A stretch of DNA of 64,000 nt from positions 1,830,962 to 1,894,961 of the forward strand of contig NZ_AQXI01000001.1 in NCBI RefSeq assembly GCF_000376445.1. The letters run 5' to 3'. The notes beneath the pieces are model-generated. The model saw only the letters and a program-made list of their open reading frames with translations, made no database searches and had not been told where the DNA came from. Every line of letters starts with the position of its first letter. Within the stretch, counting starts at the first letter, position 1. The DNA is from Haladaptatus paucihalophilus DX253. Its GTDB lineage: Archaea; Halobacteriota; Halobacteria; Halobacteriales; Haladaptataceae. The translations under genes and the position numbers were made by a program. Of this stretch, positions 25,825 to 35,221 are shown piece by piece.

Positions 25825-26754
25825 ATGACCGATGTGCGACAGCACGCAGAGGAAATACACGAACAGTTCTCCGACCATCTCGACGTGACCGTAGACGACG
25901 TAGCCTCGCGTCTCGACAGCCTCGTCAACGAGTACAAAGTGCCGATGGAGGAGGCGCGACGAAGCGTCACCAGCCATTATCTCGACGAAGCCGGATTGGA
26001 ACGCGACGACATTCGAACCGGCGGGACCAGCGACGTGAACGTCGAGGACATCGAAACCGACGAAGAGTGGGTGAACCTCACCGCGAAGGTCGTCGACCTT
26101 TGGGAACCGCGAAGCGACGCCGTGGGCCAGGTCGGCCTCCTCGGCGACGAGACGGGCACCATCAAGTTCACCAAGTGGGCCAAATCCGACCTCCCCGAAC
26201 TGGAGGAAGGGACGGTCTACTCGCTCGGTAACGTCGTTACGGACGAGTATCAGGGCCGCTATTCGGTGAAACTCAACCGCACGACCACCATCGAGGAACT
26301 CGACGCCGACATCGAGGTCGGCGACAACAGCACCGAGATGGAGGGCGCGCTGGTGGACATCCAGTCCGGCAGCGGGCTCATCAAGCGGTGTCCGAAGGAA
26401 GACTGCACGCGCGTCCTGCAAAACGGCCGCTGTTCGGAGCACGGCGAGCAGGAAGGCGAATTCGACCTCCGAATCAAGGGCGTCTTGGACGACGGTCTCG
26501 ACGTACACGAGGTCATCTTCAATCAGGAATCGACCGAGAACCTGACCGGCATCGAACTGGAGGAAGCGAAGCAGATGGCGATGGACGCGCTCGACACGAC
26601 GGTCGTGGCCGACGAGATGCGCGAGAAGACGCTCGGTCACTACTACCGCGTGACGGGACCGACGATGGGTCGGTACCTGCTCGCGAACGATGTCGAGCTG
26701 CTCTCCGGGCCGGTGGATGCCGAAGCGGCGCTTATCAAAGCGAGGTCGATGTAA
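25825..26754 (+). CDS. rpa3: replication protein A, single-stranded DNA-binding (RPA3-like)
   Basis: Single-stranded DNA-binding protein of 309 residues used in replication and repair. An N-terminal helical domain (VDDVASRLDSLVNEYKVPMEEARRSVTSHY) precedes one OB fold with TAKVVDLWEPRSDAVGQVGLLGDETGTIKFTKW (residues about 80-130), and a CX4C...CX2H zinc finger (CPKEDCTRVLQNGRCSEHG, starting at residue 189), followed by a C-terminal domain. Haloferax volcanii has a paired rpa3-rpap3 locus of this kind, with a shorter RPA than rpa1. The downstream RPA-associated protein gene starts 1 nt after the stop. Confidence 0.9.
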   Translation: MTDVRQHAEEIHEQFSDHLDVTVDDVASRLDSLVNEYKVPMEEARRSVTSHYLDEAGLERDDIRTGGTSDVNVEDIETDEEWVNLTAKVVDLWEPRSDAVGQVGLLGDETGTIKFTKWAKSDLPELEEGTVYSLGNVVTDEYQGRYSVKLNRTTTIEELDADIEVGDNSTEMEGALVDIQSGSGLIKRCPKEDCTRVLQNGRCSEHGEQEGEFDLRIKGVLDDGLDVHEVIFNQESTENLTGIELEEAKQMAMDALDTTVVADEMREKTLGHYYRVTGPTMGRYLLANDVELLSGPVDAEAALIKARSM

Positions 26755-26755
26755 C

Positions 26756-27400
26756 ATGAGCAACGCACCAACACGAGAGGTCGCACGCCGCACCTTCGCG
26801 GCGGAGTTCAACGACGCGAGTTACACGTTCAAAGAGTCGGACGACGAGCGCGCACCGGTCTACTTGCTCCTCCCCACGGGCGAGCGAGCGAACCGAGTCT
26901 TCGTTGTCGGAACGCTGACCGAGAAGGAAGACGTCGGTGAGGACAGCGAATACTGGCGCGGACGGGTCGTGGACCCGAACGGGGACACGTTCTTCGTCTA
27001 CGCCGGGCAGTACCAGCCGGACGCCGCGGCCATGCTTCGAGAACTCGAAGCACCGGCCTACGTCGCCATCGCCGGGAAACCCCGGACGTTCGAGATGGAC
27101 GACGGAACGGTGAACGTCTCGCTTCGACCGGAGTCCATCACGGTGGTGGACGAATCGACGCGGGACCGCTGGGTGGTCGAAACCGCCGAGCGAACTCTCG
27201 AACGCATCGAGGCGTTCGACGACGAGACGAACCGCTACGCCGCGATGGCGAAAGAGGAGTACGAGCGACCCATCGACACCTACCGCGACAACGCGATTCG
27301 GGCGCTCGAAAGCCTCGCCACCGTCGATGGAGCGGGTGACGACGGCGGCGACGAAGCGGACGAGGGAGCGGCTACCGAGGGCGAAACGACGCCACAGTAG
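26756..27400 (+). CDS. rpap3: RPA-associated protein (RPAP, COG3390 family)
   Basis: Partner of the RPA protein encoded upstream; in Haloferax the pair co-purifies and acts in DNA repair. The 214-residue protein has an OB-like core (VYLLLPTGERANRVFVVGTLTEKEDVGEDSEYWRGRVVDPNGDTFFVYAG...MLRELEAPAYVAIAGKPRTF), then a helical region and an acidic low-complexity tail. I chose ATG 26756, one base after the rpa3 stop, over an earlier in-frame codon inside rpa3. Tight coupling indicates equimolar expression. Confidence 0.88.
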   Translation: MSNAPTREVARRTFAAEFNDASYTFKESDDERAPVYLLLPTGERANRVFVVGTLTEKEDVGEDSEYWRGRVVDPNGDTFFVYAGQYQPDAAAMLRELEAPAYVAIAGKPRTFEMDDGTVNVSLRPESITVVDESTRDRWVVETAERTLERIEAFDDETNRYAAMAKEEYERPIDTYRDNAIRALESLATVDGAGDDGGDEADEGAATEGETTPQ

Positions 27401-27526
27401 CGAACTCCACGAGCACCCTTTCGACCGCGGATACGATTTCGAAGGGGCCGGGTAGACGACGCGAAGAGCGACGGCTCTCGATTACGGACGAAACGAGCGG
27501 AGATAAAACCGACACCACACCGACCC

Positions 27527-27760
27527 ATGCCCGACGAACGAACCTCACCGAGCGGTGATTGGCGGGACGTGTACGCGGAGATGGGGGCGGACACGTCGGC
27601 GGAAGGGCCGGTTCACCCGTGCCCGAAATGCGGTGCGGAGTCCGCGTGCGTCTTTCATCGCGTGTTCGAGTGCGAGGAACACGGCGTGTGGGCGCTCGAC
27701 AGAACTGGGAAGCCGCGAATCGGGACGGCGACGGACTCGAATCGGACGATGGCCGATTAG
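27527..27760 (+). CDS. small zinc-ribbon protein (77 aa)
   Basis: A microprotein with CPKCG at residues 32-36, Cys41 and Cys49, plus His52 (FECEEHG), a zinc-ribbon arrangement common in haloarchaeal microproteins. The N terminus is acidic (MPDERTSPSGDWRDVYAEMG). TATA-like GATAAAAC lies about 27 nt before the ATG, supporting a leaderless start. Its stop codon overlaps the convergent hutH stop by 4 nt. Function unknown; regulatory or RNA-binding roles are suggested for related small zinc-finger proteins (inference). Confidence 0.75.
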   Translation: MPDERTSPSGDWRDVYAEMGADTSAEGPVHPCPKCGAESACVFHRVFECEEHGVWALDRTGKPRIGTATDSNRTMAD

Positions 27761-29328
27761 TCGAGGGATTCGGAGAGCGCGTCTCGAACGCGCTCTTCGA
27801 GCAAGCCGGACCACACCAGCGTCTCGGCCGCTGAAATGTCCTCGTGAATGGGGCGGTCCTCAACGAGCGGCGGGACGACTTCGCGGACAGCCTCGTAGGC
27901 GGCCGCGGTACCGACACCGTGGGAGAGGTCGTCGGAGACGAACTCCGCGGCTTGCGCGCCGCAGAGGAGTTCGATACCGACGATGGAAAGCGCGTTCGCC
28001 ACGGCACGGCGGGCGTTGTACGCGCTCTGGGCACTCATACTCACGTGGTCCTCCTGATTCCCGCTGACTGGCGTGTTGTCCATCGAGGCGCGCCCGATGG
28101 AGCGATTTTCGTTCAACAGCGCGGCGGCGGTGTACTGGGCGATCATGTAGCCCGAGCGCAGCCCGCTGTGTTCGGTGAGGAACGGCGGCAGGTGTGGTTC
28201 CTGCGTGTTCGGGTTGAGCATGCGGTCCACCCGGCGTTCCGAGATGGCCGCGAGTTCCGTGACAGCGTTCGTCAGGTAGTCGAGCGGGAGCGCGAGCGGG
28301 TCGCCGTGGAAGTTGCCGCCGGAGAGGACAGCCGCGTCGCCCGCACCGCTGGCCCGACTGTTTACCGTATCTGCGGGGAAGATGAGCGGATTGTCGGTCG
28401 CGCTGTTGAGTTCGATTTCGACGACGCCGCGGAGGTGGGCAACGGCGTCCCGGACCGCACCGTGGACTTGCGGCAGGCAACGAAGCGAGTAGGCGTCCTG
28501 CACGCGGTCGCAGTTGCGATGGGACTCGACGATTTCGGAGTCGGCGGTGAGGCGCTTTACGTTCCGCGCGCTCTTCGCGTGGCCGTCGTGAGGACGGACG
28601 TCGGCGATTACGGGGTCGGCGGAGGCGGTGGTTCCCATCGTCACCTCGGTCGTGAGCGCCCCGGCGACGTCGGCCGCTCGAATCGCTCGTTCGGCGTCGC
28701 GCACGGCGAGGGCGGCGAGACCGACAGAGAGCTGCGTGCCGTTGATGAGCGCCAACCCCTCCTTGGCCGCGAGCGTCACCGGTTCGAGTCCGGCGGTTTC
28801 GAGCGCGTCGGCACCGTCGAGTCGTTCGCCGTCCACCGTTGCGGTTCCCTCGCCCATGATGACCAGCGCGAGGTGCGCGAGCGGCGCGAGGTCGCCGCTC
28901 GCGCCGAGGCTGCCGCGCGATTTGACGACCGGATGGACGCCCTCGTTCAGCATCGTGACGAGTTGGTCCACGACGAGTTCGCGGATGCCGGAGTAGCCCT
29001 TGACGAGCGCGTTGACCCGGCCGAGCATCATGGCCCGGACCTCCTCGCGGCGCAGTTCCCTGCCCGCACCCGCGGCGTGGCTCCTGATGAGGTTGGTCTG
29101 GAGCGTCTCGATGTCCTCGCGCGGGATTCGTTCGTCCACGAGTTCGCCGAAGCCGGTGTTGACGCCGTAGACGGCCTCGCCGCTCTCGACGACCTGTTCG
29201 ACGCGTTTCCGTGCGGTTCTGACCCGTTCGCGGACGTCCTCGGGGACGAAGACGGTCGCGTCGTCGCGCGCGACGCGTTCGACGTCCTCGGGCGTTAGCG
29301 ATTCGCCGTCGATTTCGATTTCACTCAT
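27757..29328 (-). CDS. hutH: histidine ammonia-lyase
   Basis: First step of histidine degradation: L-histidine to trans-urocanate and ammonia. The 523-residue protein has the Ala-Ser-Gly triad that forms the MIO electrophile at residues 143-145 (GSLGASGDLAPLAH), YGVNTGFGELVD near 52, and the conserved C-terminal QEDHVSMSAQSAYNARRAV. Order in this operon is hutU-hutG-hutI-hutH, so this is the last gene; hutI overlaps its start by 8 nt. Stop shared with the zinc-ribbon gene at 27757-27760. Confidence 0.97.
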   Translation of the reverse strand: MSEIEIDGESLTPEDVERVARDDATVFVPEDVRERVRTARKRVEQVVESGEAVYGVNTGFGELVDERIPREDIETLQTNLIRSHAAGAGRELRREEVRAMMLGRVNALVKGYSGIRELVVDQLVTMLNEGVHPVVKSRGSLGASGDLAPLAHLALVIMGEGTATVDGERLDGADALETAGLEPVTLAAKEGLALINGTQLSVGLAALAVRDAERAIRAADVAGALTTEVTMGTTASADPVIADVRPHDGHAKSARNVKRLTADSEIVESHRNCDRVQDAYSLRCLPQVHGAVRDAVAHLRGVVEIELNSATDNPLIFPADTVNSRASGAGDAAVLSGGNFHGDPLALPLDYLTNAVTELAAISERRVDRMLNPNTQEPHLPPFLTEHSGLRSGYMIAQYTAAALLNENRSIGRASMDNTPVSGNQEDHVSMSAQSAYNARRAVANALSIVGIELLCGAQAAEFVSDDLSHGVGTAAAYEAVREVVPPLVEDRPIHEDISAAETLVWSGLLEERVRDALSESLD

Positions 29329-30565
29329 GATGGACCACCTCGCCGTTCTTCAGCACCGTCTCGACCGTGTTCACGCCGAAGTTGTACGGGACGTGAACGT
29401 AGCTCGGTGCGTCGATGACCGCGATGTCGGCCGGGGTACCCGGTTGAAGCGTCCCGGTTCCGTCTCCGATATCGAGCGCCATCGCGGCGTGTTTCGTCCC
29501 GGCGACCAGCGCCTCGGCGGGCGTCATGCCCATCTCCACGCAGGCGAGCGACGAGGCGAAGCCCATGCTCTGGGAGTGGCAGTTCGGGTTGAAGTCCGTC
29601 GCTATCGCCACCGGTGCGCCCGCATCGAGGAACGCGCGGGCGTCGGCGAACTCCGCGCCGAGGCCGAAGGCGGTTCCCGGCAGGAGGACGGGGACGACAC
29701 CGGCGTCGGTCAGGGCGGCGATGTCGTCATCCGTCGCGTAGAGAAGGTGGTCCGCGCTCGTCGCCCCGAGATTCGCGGCGAGTTGCGAACCGCCGATGTG
29801 CGCGAGTTCCTCGGCGTGGACCTTCGGGGTCAATCCCTGCTCCTCGCCGGTTTTCAGGACGCGGCGGGACTGCGGGACTGTGAAGACGCCTTCCTCGCAA
29901 AACACGTCGCAGAACTCCGCGACGCCCTGTTCCACGACGGCCGGAATCTGTTTCTCGACGACTTCATCCACGTAGTCGTCCGCGTCCCGGCCTTCCGGAA
30001 TCGCGTGGGCCCCCATGAAGGTCGGGACGACATCGACCGCGTGGTGGTCGTCGGCCCGAGCGATGACGTCGAGCATTCTGAGTTCGGTTTCGGTGTCCAG
30101 CCCGTAGCCGGATTTCACCTCGACCGTCGTCGTCCCGTGGGCGAGCATCGTATCGAGGTGCGAGAGCAGGTTCGAGAGGAGTTCCTCGTCGCTCGCCTTC
30201 CGCACCGCGCGGACGGTTCGGAGGATACCGCCGCCGTCGGAGAGGATTTCCCCATACGTCTTCCCCTGCAGTTTCGCCTCGAACTCGTCCGAGCGGTCCC
30301 CGGCGAACAGCGCGTGGGTGTGCGGGTCAACGAACCCCGGAATCACCGCTTTGCCGCTCGCATCGACGACGTGGGTCGCGTTCTCCGGCGGGAACTCGCG
30401 GGTGACGGGACCCGTCGCGCCGATACGCGCGACATCGCCGTCAACCACCGCGATTGCGGCGTCCTCGTAGATTCCGAGGGACCCGTCGTCTTCGACCGTG
30501 ACGACCTGTTTCGCGTCGTGGACGAGGGCGGTGAGGTCGTTTTCGTTCGGTTCCGAGTCGGTCAT
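29321..30565 (-). CDS. hutI: imidazolonepropionase
   Basis: Third enzyme of histidine degradation: opens the ring of imidazolone-5-propionate to N-formimidoyl-L-glutamate. A metal-dependent amidohydrolase of 414 residues, with the HxH motif in [18 protein letters not shown], the [14 protein letters not shown] segment and metal/substrate residues in [16 protein letters not shown] chose the ATG at 30565, overlapping the hutG stop by 4 nt (ATGA), over the upstream frame that runs inside hutG and begins with Arg/Pro-rich residues. Overlaps hutH by 8 nt. Confidence 0.96.
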   Translation of the reverse strand: MTDSEPNENDLTALVHDAKQVVTVEDDGSLGIYEDAAIAVVDGDVARIGATGPVTREFPPENATHVVDASGKAVIPGFVDPHTHALFAGDRSDEFEAKLQGKTYGEILSDGGGILRTVRAVRKASDEELLSNLLSHLDTMLAHGTTTVEVKSGYGLDTETELRMLDVIARADDHHAVDVVPTFMGAHAIPEGRDADDYVDEVVEKQIPAVVEQGVAEFCDVFCEEGVFTVPQSRRVLKTGEEQGLTPKVHAEELAHIGGSQLAANLGATSADHLLYATDDDIAALTDAGVVPVLLPGTAFGLGAEFADARAFLDAGAPVAIATDFNPNCHSQSMGFASSLACVEMGMTPAEALVAGTKHAAMALDIGDGTGTLQPGTPADIAVIDAPSYVHVPYNFGVNTVETVLKNGEVVHHE

Positions 30566-31515
30566 TGGCCACCTCCGACGGCGGAGAGGAAGTGGGCAAT
30601 CGCCCGCGCACCGGCGTTCACCGTTCGGTCGTCGCGGTCGAGCGACGGGGCGCATTCCACGACTTCGAAACCAGCAACGCGGTCGTCGCTGGCGGCGAGC
30701 CGGAGCATGCGGAACAGTTCGCGGGGGGAGATGCCGCCCGGCGTCGGCGCGCTGACGCCGGGTGCGAACGCGGCGTCGAGCACGTCCAAATCGACGCTCA
30801 CGTATATCGCGTCAACGTCGTCCAGCGACTCCAGCGCGGTGTCGATGGCGGAGACGGCATCGTCGCCGACCTCTTCGGCCGTGACGACTTCGCCGCCCGA
30901 TTCGCGGACGGTATCGGCGTACCTCGAACTCGTCTCGAAGTGGCGCGCGCCGACGCAGGCGTAGGCGTCGAGGCCCGCGTCGAACAGCTGACGGTACGGC
31001 GTGCCGCTGGTCGGGTCGTCGCGCACTTCGCGCACGTCGAGATGCGCGTCGAAGTTGACAACGCCGAGCGAACCATCTTCGAGGAGCGGTGCGGCGTTCG
31101 GATAGGTGAAGGAGTTGTCGCCGCCGAGGAAGACGGGGAGCGCGTCGGCGTCGTGGAGTCGGTTCGTGAGGATGCGGGCCTCCTGCTGGAGCAGTCGAGT
31201 CGTGACCTCGTTCGGTTCGTCCGAGTCGAGCATGAGCATCAGGTCGCCAGCGTCGCCGACGTTGCCGACCGGTCCGGCGTCGAAGTGGTGGGTTTTCACA
31301 CCGGCGAGGCTCTCGCGGAGCGCCGCCGGGCCGTCCGCCGCGCCTTTTCGGCCGATGACGGCGTGGTCGAACGGTTCGCCGAGGAGTACCGCGTCGAACT
31401 CGGAAAGGCGGTCGTCGTCCAGTTCCGAGATGGGTTCTACGACATCGCCGAACTGTTCGTCGTTCGGATCGGACGACGTGCCGCGCCATTCGGACGGTGG
31501 GTTCAGTCCGGTCAT
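30562..31515 (-). CDS. hutG: formimidoylglutamase (arginase family)
   Basis: Hydrolyses N-formimidoyl-L-glutamate to L-glutamate and formamide, the last step of the pathway. The 317-residue arginase-fold protein has the Mn-ligand motifs [10 protein letters not shown] and [16 protein letters not shown], plus [12 protein letters not shown] at the position where many arginase-family enzymes have GGDHS. The first metal ligand would thus be Asn rather than His. The ATG overlaps the hutU stop by 4 nt; downstream it overlaps hutI by 4 nt. Confidence 0.92.
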   Translation of the reverse strand: MTGLNPPSEWRGTSSDPNDEQFGDVVEPISELDDDRLSEFDAVLLGEPFDHAVIGRKGAADGPAALRESLAGVKTHHFDAGPVGNVGDAGDLMLMLDSDEPNEVTTRLLQQEARILTNRLHDADALPVFLGGDNSFTYPNAAPLLEDGSLGVVNFDAHLDVREVRDDPTSGTPYRQLFDAGLDAYACVGARHFETSSRYADTVRESGGEVVTAEEVGDDAVSAIDTALESLDDVDAIYVSVDLDVLDAAFAPGVSAPTPGGISPRELFRMLRLAASDDRVAGFEVVECAPSLDRDDRTVNAGARAIAHFLSAVGGGQ

Positions 31516-33242
31516 GGTCGGTCACGCATCGGAACCGCGACGTTCGATTTCTCGGCCTGTTCTATCGCCTCGTCGTAGCCCGCGTCGGCGTGGCGAATCA
31601 CGCCCATTCCCGGGTCGGTGGTGAACACACGGCGGGCCTTCTCGGCGGCCAACTCGGAGCCGTCGAGGACGACGTGGTTGTTCGCGTGAAGCGCGTTGCC
31701 GATGCCGACGCCGCCGCCGTCGTGGACGGACACGATGTCCGCGCCCGCCGCGCAGTTGAGCAGGGCGTTGAGAATCGGCCAGTCGGCGATGGCGTCCGAG
31801 TCGTCGCGCATGGCTTCCGTCTCGCGGTTGGGGCTGGCGACGGACCCGGCGTCGAGGTGGTCGCGGGTGACGACGATGGGGGCCTCGATTTCACCGTCCG
31901 CGACGAGTTCGTTGATTCGGAGGGCGAAGCGAGCGCGTTCGGTGAGGCCGTCGTCATCCGTAGCGTAGCCGAGCCAACAGACCCGCGAGGGAAGTCCCTG
32001 AAACTCGACCTGCTCCTGTGCGAGGTCTATCCAGCGGTGGAGTTGCTCCTTCTCGGGAAACAGGTCCACGACGGCCTCGTCGGTGCGGTGGATGTCCTCG
32101 GGGTTGCCGGAGAGCGCGGCCCAGCGGAAAGGACCCTTGCCCTGACAGAACAGCGGGCGGATGTAGGCGGGGACGAATCCGGGGAAATCGAACGCGTGTT
32201 GCATGTCGCGGTGTTCTTTCACCTGTCCGCGGATGTTGTTGCCGTACTCGAAGGCGATAGCACCCGCGTCCTGAATGTCGAGGATGCCTCGGACGTGGCG
32301 AGCCATCGTGTCCAGACTCTCCTCGACGTACGTTTCGGGGTCCTCCTCGCGGAGGTGGTCGGCTTCTTCGACGGAATAGCCCGACGGATAGTAGCCCTCC
32401 AGTTCGTCGTGGGCGCTCGTCTGGTCGGTGATGACGTCCGGGACGAATCCCCTGTCGAGCATCCCCTCCAGCATGTCGGCGGCGTTGATGTGGACGCCGA
32501 CGGAGTACGGTTCGCCGTTCTCGGCGGCTTCCGTCGCCTTCTCGATGGCGTCGTCCAAGTCGTCGGTCTTTTCCATGCAGTAGCCGGTTTCGATGCGGCG
32601 GTCGATTCGGCCCTCGTCCACCTCGGCCGCGATGCAGACTCCGTGGTTCATCGTGACGGCGAGCGGTTGGGCACCGCCCATCCCGCCGAGACCGCCCGTG
32701 ACGACGATTTTACCGGAGAGGTCGCCGTCGTAGTGCTCGTCGGCGAGCGCGGCCAGCGTCTCGTAGGTCCCCTGGATGATTCCCTGCGTACCGATGTAGG
32801 CCCACGACCCCGCCGTCATCTGGCCGTACATGATGAGACCCTTCGCTTCGAGTTCGTGGAAGTGCTCCCAGTCGTCCCACTTGCCGACGAGGTTGGAGTT
32901 GGCGATGAGGACGCGGGGCGCGCGTTCGTGCGTCGTGAATCGCCCGACGGGTTTGCCGGACTGGACGAGCAGCGTCTCGTCGTCGTCCAGTTCGCGCAGT
33001 TCGGCCATGATGGCGTCGTAGGCGTCCCACGAGCGGGCCGCCCGCCCCGTCCCGCCGTAGACGACGAGTTCCTCGGGGTTCTCGCCGACGTCCGGGTCGA
33101 GGTTGTTGTTCAGCATGCGGAGGGCCGCCTCCTGCCGCCAGCCCTTGCACTCGATGTCCGTCCCGGTGGGCGCACCCTGATAGTCGCGCCACTGGGCGCT
33201 CGGGTCGCCGATGTCGTGATCGGGGTCCGATGAGTCGTTCAT
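31512..33242 (-). CDS. hutU: urocanate hydratase
   Basis: Second step of histidine degradation: urocanate to imidazolone-5-propionate with tightly bound NAD+. The 576-residue protein shows the NAD+ loop [36 protein letters not shown] and [16 protein letters not shown], all diagnostic. I chose the ATG at 33242 over 33278, whose extra 12 residues are unlike the family. It is the first gene of hutU-G-I-H and is divergent from the HTH regulator at 33338; the 95-nt intergenic space carries a palindrome. Confidence 0.96.
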   Translation of the reverse strand: MNDSSDPDHDIGDPSAQWRDYQGAPTGTDIECKGWRQEAALRMLNNNLDPDVGENPEELVVYGGTGRAARSWDAYDAIMAELRELDDDETLLVQSGKPVGRFTTHERAPRVLIANSNLVGKWDDWEHFHELEAKGLIMYGQMTAGSWAYIGTQGIIQGTYETLAALADEHYDGDLSGKIVVTGGLGGMGGAQPLAVTMNHGVCIAAEVDEGRIDRRIETGYCMEKTDDLDDAIEKATEAAENGEPYSVGVHINAADMLEGMLDRGFVPDVITDQTSAHDELEGYYPSGYSVEEADHLREEDPETYVEESLDTMARHVRGILDIQDAGAIAFEYGNNIRGQVKEHRDMQHAFDFPGFVPAYIRPLFCQGKGPFRWAALSGNPEDIHRTDEAVVDLFPEKEQLHRWIDLAQEQVEFQGLPSRVCWLGYATDDDGLTERARFALRINELVADGEIEAPIVVTRDHLDAGSVASPNRETEAMRDDSDAIADWPILNALLNCAAGADIVSVHDGGGVGIGNALHANNHVVLDGSELAAEKARRVFTTDPGMGVIRHADAGYDEAIEQAEKSNVAVPMRDRP

Positions 33243-33288
33243 GCGGTTTCTAGCTTGTAGTATGAACGCGAGGCGCAAATACCCACGA

Positions 33289-33304
33289 CCCTCCTCTCGG
33301 AGGG
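33289..33304. promoter_or_regulatory. palindrome between hutU and the HTH regulator
   Basis: CCCTCC-TCTC-GGAGGG is a perfect 6-bp inverted repeat located 47 nt before hutU and just 3-4 nt upstream of the box A TTTAAATA (33308-33315) of the divergent regulator gene. Placement suits an operator for control of both promoters, but binding is not shown. Confidence 0.4.
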
Positions 33305-33337
33305 TTCTTTAAATATTTCCGGCGAGAATTCCCGGTG

Positions 33338-34000
33338 ATGCACGAGGTCGTGATGCGAATCGAACAGCCGAGCGTTCCGGCGGAAGCGACGGCGGGAACC
33401 GAAACGGCGGTCGAGTTGTGGTGTAACGACCACTGTGACCTGTTGCACCTCAGCGGCCCGGACGGGGAAGCCGTCCTCGAACGCATCGAACGGCTCGTCG
33501 GCGTGCAGGAACTACTGGTCGAGGGCGACGAACGGGTGGCGATGACCGAAGCGTGTCTGAAAGAGCACGAATCCGACACCGTGGAGTCGTTTCTCGCCCG
33601 CCACAACTGCCTGCTCGTCCCGCCGTTGCGGTACGTCGCCGGTGAGAAGTGGTGTCGGATACTGGCGCTCGATTCGGCGAACCTGACAGCGCTGTACCGC
33701 GACCTCGTAACGACGTTTCCGGTGACGATAGAATCGAAGCGCGAAATCAGGGCTGTTTCGGGTGACAGACCGCTTCTCACGCCGGAAACCGCGTTACCCG
33801 ACCTTTCGTCGCGTCAGCAGGAAGCGTTGGTGTTGGCGGTCGAGATGGGGTACTATCGGATTCCGCGCGAGACCACGACGAGCGAAATCGCGGCGGAGAT
33901 GGGCGTCGAGCGGCGGACACTGGAGGAGCACCTGCGACGGGCGGAGAACAAGATAGTCGGCGGAATGGTGTCGTTCTACGGCGGCCGTGGCAACGTCTGA
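33338..34000 (+). CDS. HTH-10 (bacterio-opsin activator-like) regulator, possible hut regulator
   Basis: A 220-residue protein. The C-terminal HTH-10 domain (LSSRQQEALVLAVEMGYYRIPRETTTSEIAAEMGVERRTLEEHLRRAENKIV) is typical of haloarchaeal bacterio-opsin activator-like regulators; the N-terminal region is a variable ligand- or signal-sensing domain with several Cys (NDHCDLLHL, CLKEH, HNCLL, KWCRIL). It is divergent from hutU with a palindrome between them, so it is likely the regulator of histidine use (inference). The start at 33338 follows the TTTAAATA box by about 26 nt; GTG 33335 is an alternative. Confidence 0.85.
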   Translation: MHEVVMRIEQPSVPAEATAGTETAVELWCNDHCDLLHLSGPDGEAVLERIERLVGVQELLVEGDERVAMTEACLKEHESDTVESFLARHNCLLVPPLRYVAGEKWCRILALDSANLTALYRDLVTTFPVTIESKREIRAVSGDRPLLTPETALPDLSSRQQEALVLAVEMGYYRIPRETTTSEIAAEMGVERRTLEEHLRRAENKIVGGMVSFYGGRGNV

Positions 34001-34040
34001 CGAAACCTTAAGTAGCGCCACGGTGCTAATATACGCTAGG

Positions 34041-34448
34041 ATGGGCAACAAAAACAAGACGATTTCCTTCCGGGTGAACGAGGACGCGTTCGAAACCCTG
34101 CGGGAGATCGCCGAAAAGCGCGACATTTCGCTGTCGGCAGTGTTCCGTGACTACGTGGATCTGCTGGTCGCCCATGACGGGAAAGTCAAAGTCGTTCCGG
34201 AAAATCAGATCGGGGAGGAAAGCGACGAGAGTTCGTTCCCGCCGAAAGTCGAGGTCCCGAAGAGCTTCGTCCGCGAACACGAGCGCCTCGAACTGGAAGC
34301 CGAACACCTCCGCGAACAGCTACAGGAACACAAGGAGTACGTCCGCCACCTCCAGACGAAGGTCGGCGACGAGGAAGACGAGGAAGTCATCCAACTGGAG
34401 GAGTTGGACGACGAACTGGAGAGCGACGAACCGTTCCGATTGGGGTAG
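34041..34448 (+). CDS. ribbon-helix-helix protein with coiled-coil tail
   Basis: A 135-residue protein. The N-terminal KTISFRVNEDAFETLREIAEKRDISLSAVFRDYVDLL is a MetJ/Arc/CopG-type ribbon-helix-helix; a long helical coiled-coil (REHERLELEAEHLREQLQEHKEYVRHLQTKVG) and an acidic tail follow. It probably binds DNA as a dimer and oligomerises through the coil. I chose ATG 34041 over 33987, since CCTTAAGTAG sits about 27 nt upstream. Target genes unknown. Confidence 0.75.
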   Translation: MGNKNKTISFRVNEDAFETLREIAEKRDISLSAVFRDYVDLLVAHDGKVKVVPENQIGEESDESSFPPKVEVPKSFVREHERLELEAEHLREQLQEHKEYVRHLQTKVGDEEDEEVIQLEELDDELESDEPFRLG

Positions 34449-34461
34449 TTGGGTTCCGAAC

Positions 34462-34917
34462 TCAGCCCGACAGCGAGTGTTTCTTCTGCCGCGACCGTGA
34501 TTCCATCGAGTCGTCGCCCTCGACGCGGGCGAGTTCCTCGACGGCTTCGAGCGTCCGAACCGAGTCGTCCAAAAAGGAGAGGATGTCGCCCGGATAGGCG
34601 TACACCAGATAGTCGTCGGTCATCACGTCCACGATGGCGTCGGGGCCGAGGCCGCCCTCCCGGAGTTCGAGGAGGTAACGCATGAACTTCCGCTCCGGGC
34701 AGCCACAGTAGGGGTTGCTCTGGCAGTCACAATCCAGAAAGTCCTCGGCGAAGTCGAGCACGCGGTCCCGCGTCGCCTCGTCGAGTTTCTGGAGACCGTC
34801 ACCCTGAAACAGGATGTCGAGGGTCGCGCCCTTGAACGCCCCTTTCGGGATGTTCGTCTCCAGTTGCGAGGAAATCTGCCGATGGTTTTTGACGTAGATT
34901 TTGTCCGTGATAGCCAC
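34462..34917 (-). CDS. conserved haloarchaeal protein with Cys cluster
   Basis: A 151-residue protein of a conserved archaeal family seen alone in haloarchaea. It contains DRVLDFAEDFLDCDCQSNPYCGCPERKFMRYLLELRE, with four Cys within about 13 residues, a probable metal site, then GLGPDAIVDVMTDDYLVYAYPGDILSFLDDSVRTLEAVEELA. No catalytic motif. The relatives I recall are annotated as a DUF (possibly DUF5814), but I cannot verify that. It converges with the RHH gene, ending 14 nt from its stop. Confidence 0.7.
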   Translation of the reverse strand: MAITDKIYVKNHRQISSQLETNIPKGAFKGATLDILFQGDGLQKLDEATRDRVLDFAEDFLDCDCQSNPYCGCPERKFMRYLLELREGGLGPDAIVDVMTDDYLVYAYPGDILSFLDDSVRTLEAVEELARVEGDDSMESRSRQKKHSLSG

Positions 34918-35038
34918 GCTTGTTGGATTTCTATTCGGTGAGTTCGGATAAGGGTGTCGTCAACGAAGGGGAAACGCGGACGATACCGTATCGGCAGTAC
35001 GTGTGGAAACAGTGAAAACGGCGATAACAGCGGCGAAT

Positions 35039-35122
35039 ACGACGACAACAGCGACGACCGCGGTGACAGCAGTGACGACCACGACGACAACAGCGACGAC
35101 CGCGGTGACAACAGCGATGGAC
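35039..35122. repeat. 42-bp tandem repeat, two copies
   Basis: A 30-bp stretch (ACGACGACAACAGCGACGAC then CGCGGTGACA) occurs perfectly at 35039-35068 and again at 35081-35110, giving a 42-bp (14-codon) period within a longer GAC/AAC-rich microsatellite. All three plus frames are open: one reads Asp/Ser-rich, another Thr-rich; a minus frame reads Val-rich. No start signal supports a real protein, so I record it as a repeat in the 412-nt gap 34918-35329. Confidence 0.65.
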
Positions 35123-35161
35123 ACGACGACAGTTGCTAGGGAAAATGACCGTACCGCATTC

Positions 35162-35192
35162 GGGCGGTTCGCGCGGATTGCGCGAACCGCCC
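35162..35192. repeat. perfect 13-bp hairpin, copy 1
   Basis: GGGCGGTTCGCGC and its exact reverse complement flank a GGATT loop. It lies in the gap after the 42-bp repeats and 137 nt from the end of the minus-strand polyprenyl synthase gene. The apical 17 nt match those of the second hairpin read on the other strand. Confidence 0.65.
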
Positions 35193-35221
35193 TCGGGGTC
35201 CCCATTCCTCCCCGGGCATAC

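Noticed and set aside
29327-30964. 545-residue plus-strand frame opposite hutI/hutG
   Set aside because: Antisense shadow; the hut genes overlap by 4-8 nt in the expected pathway order and have all catalytic motifs.
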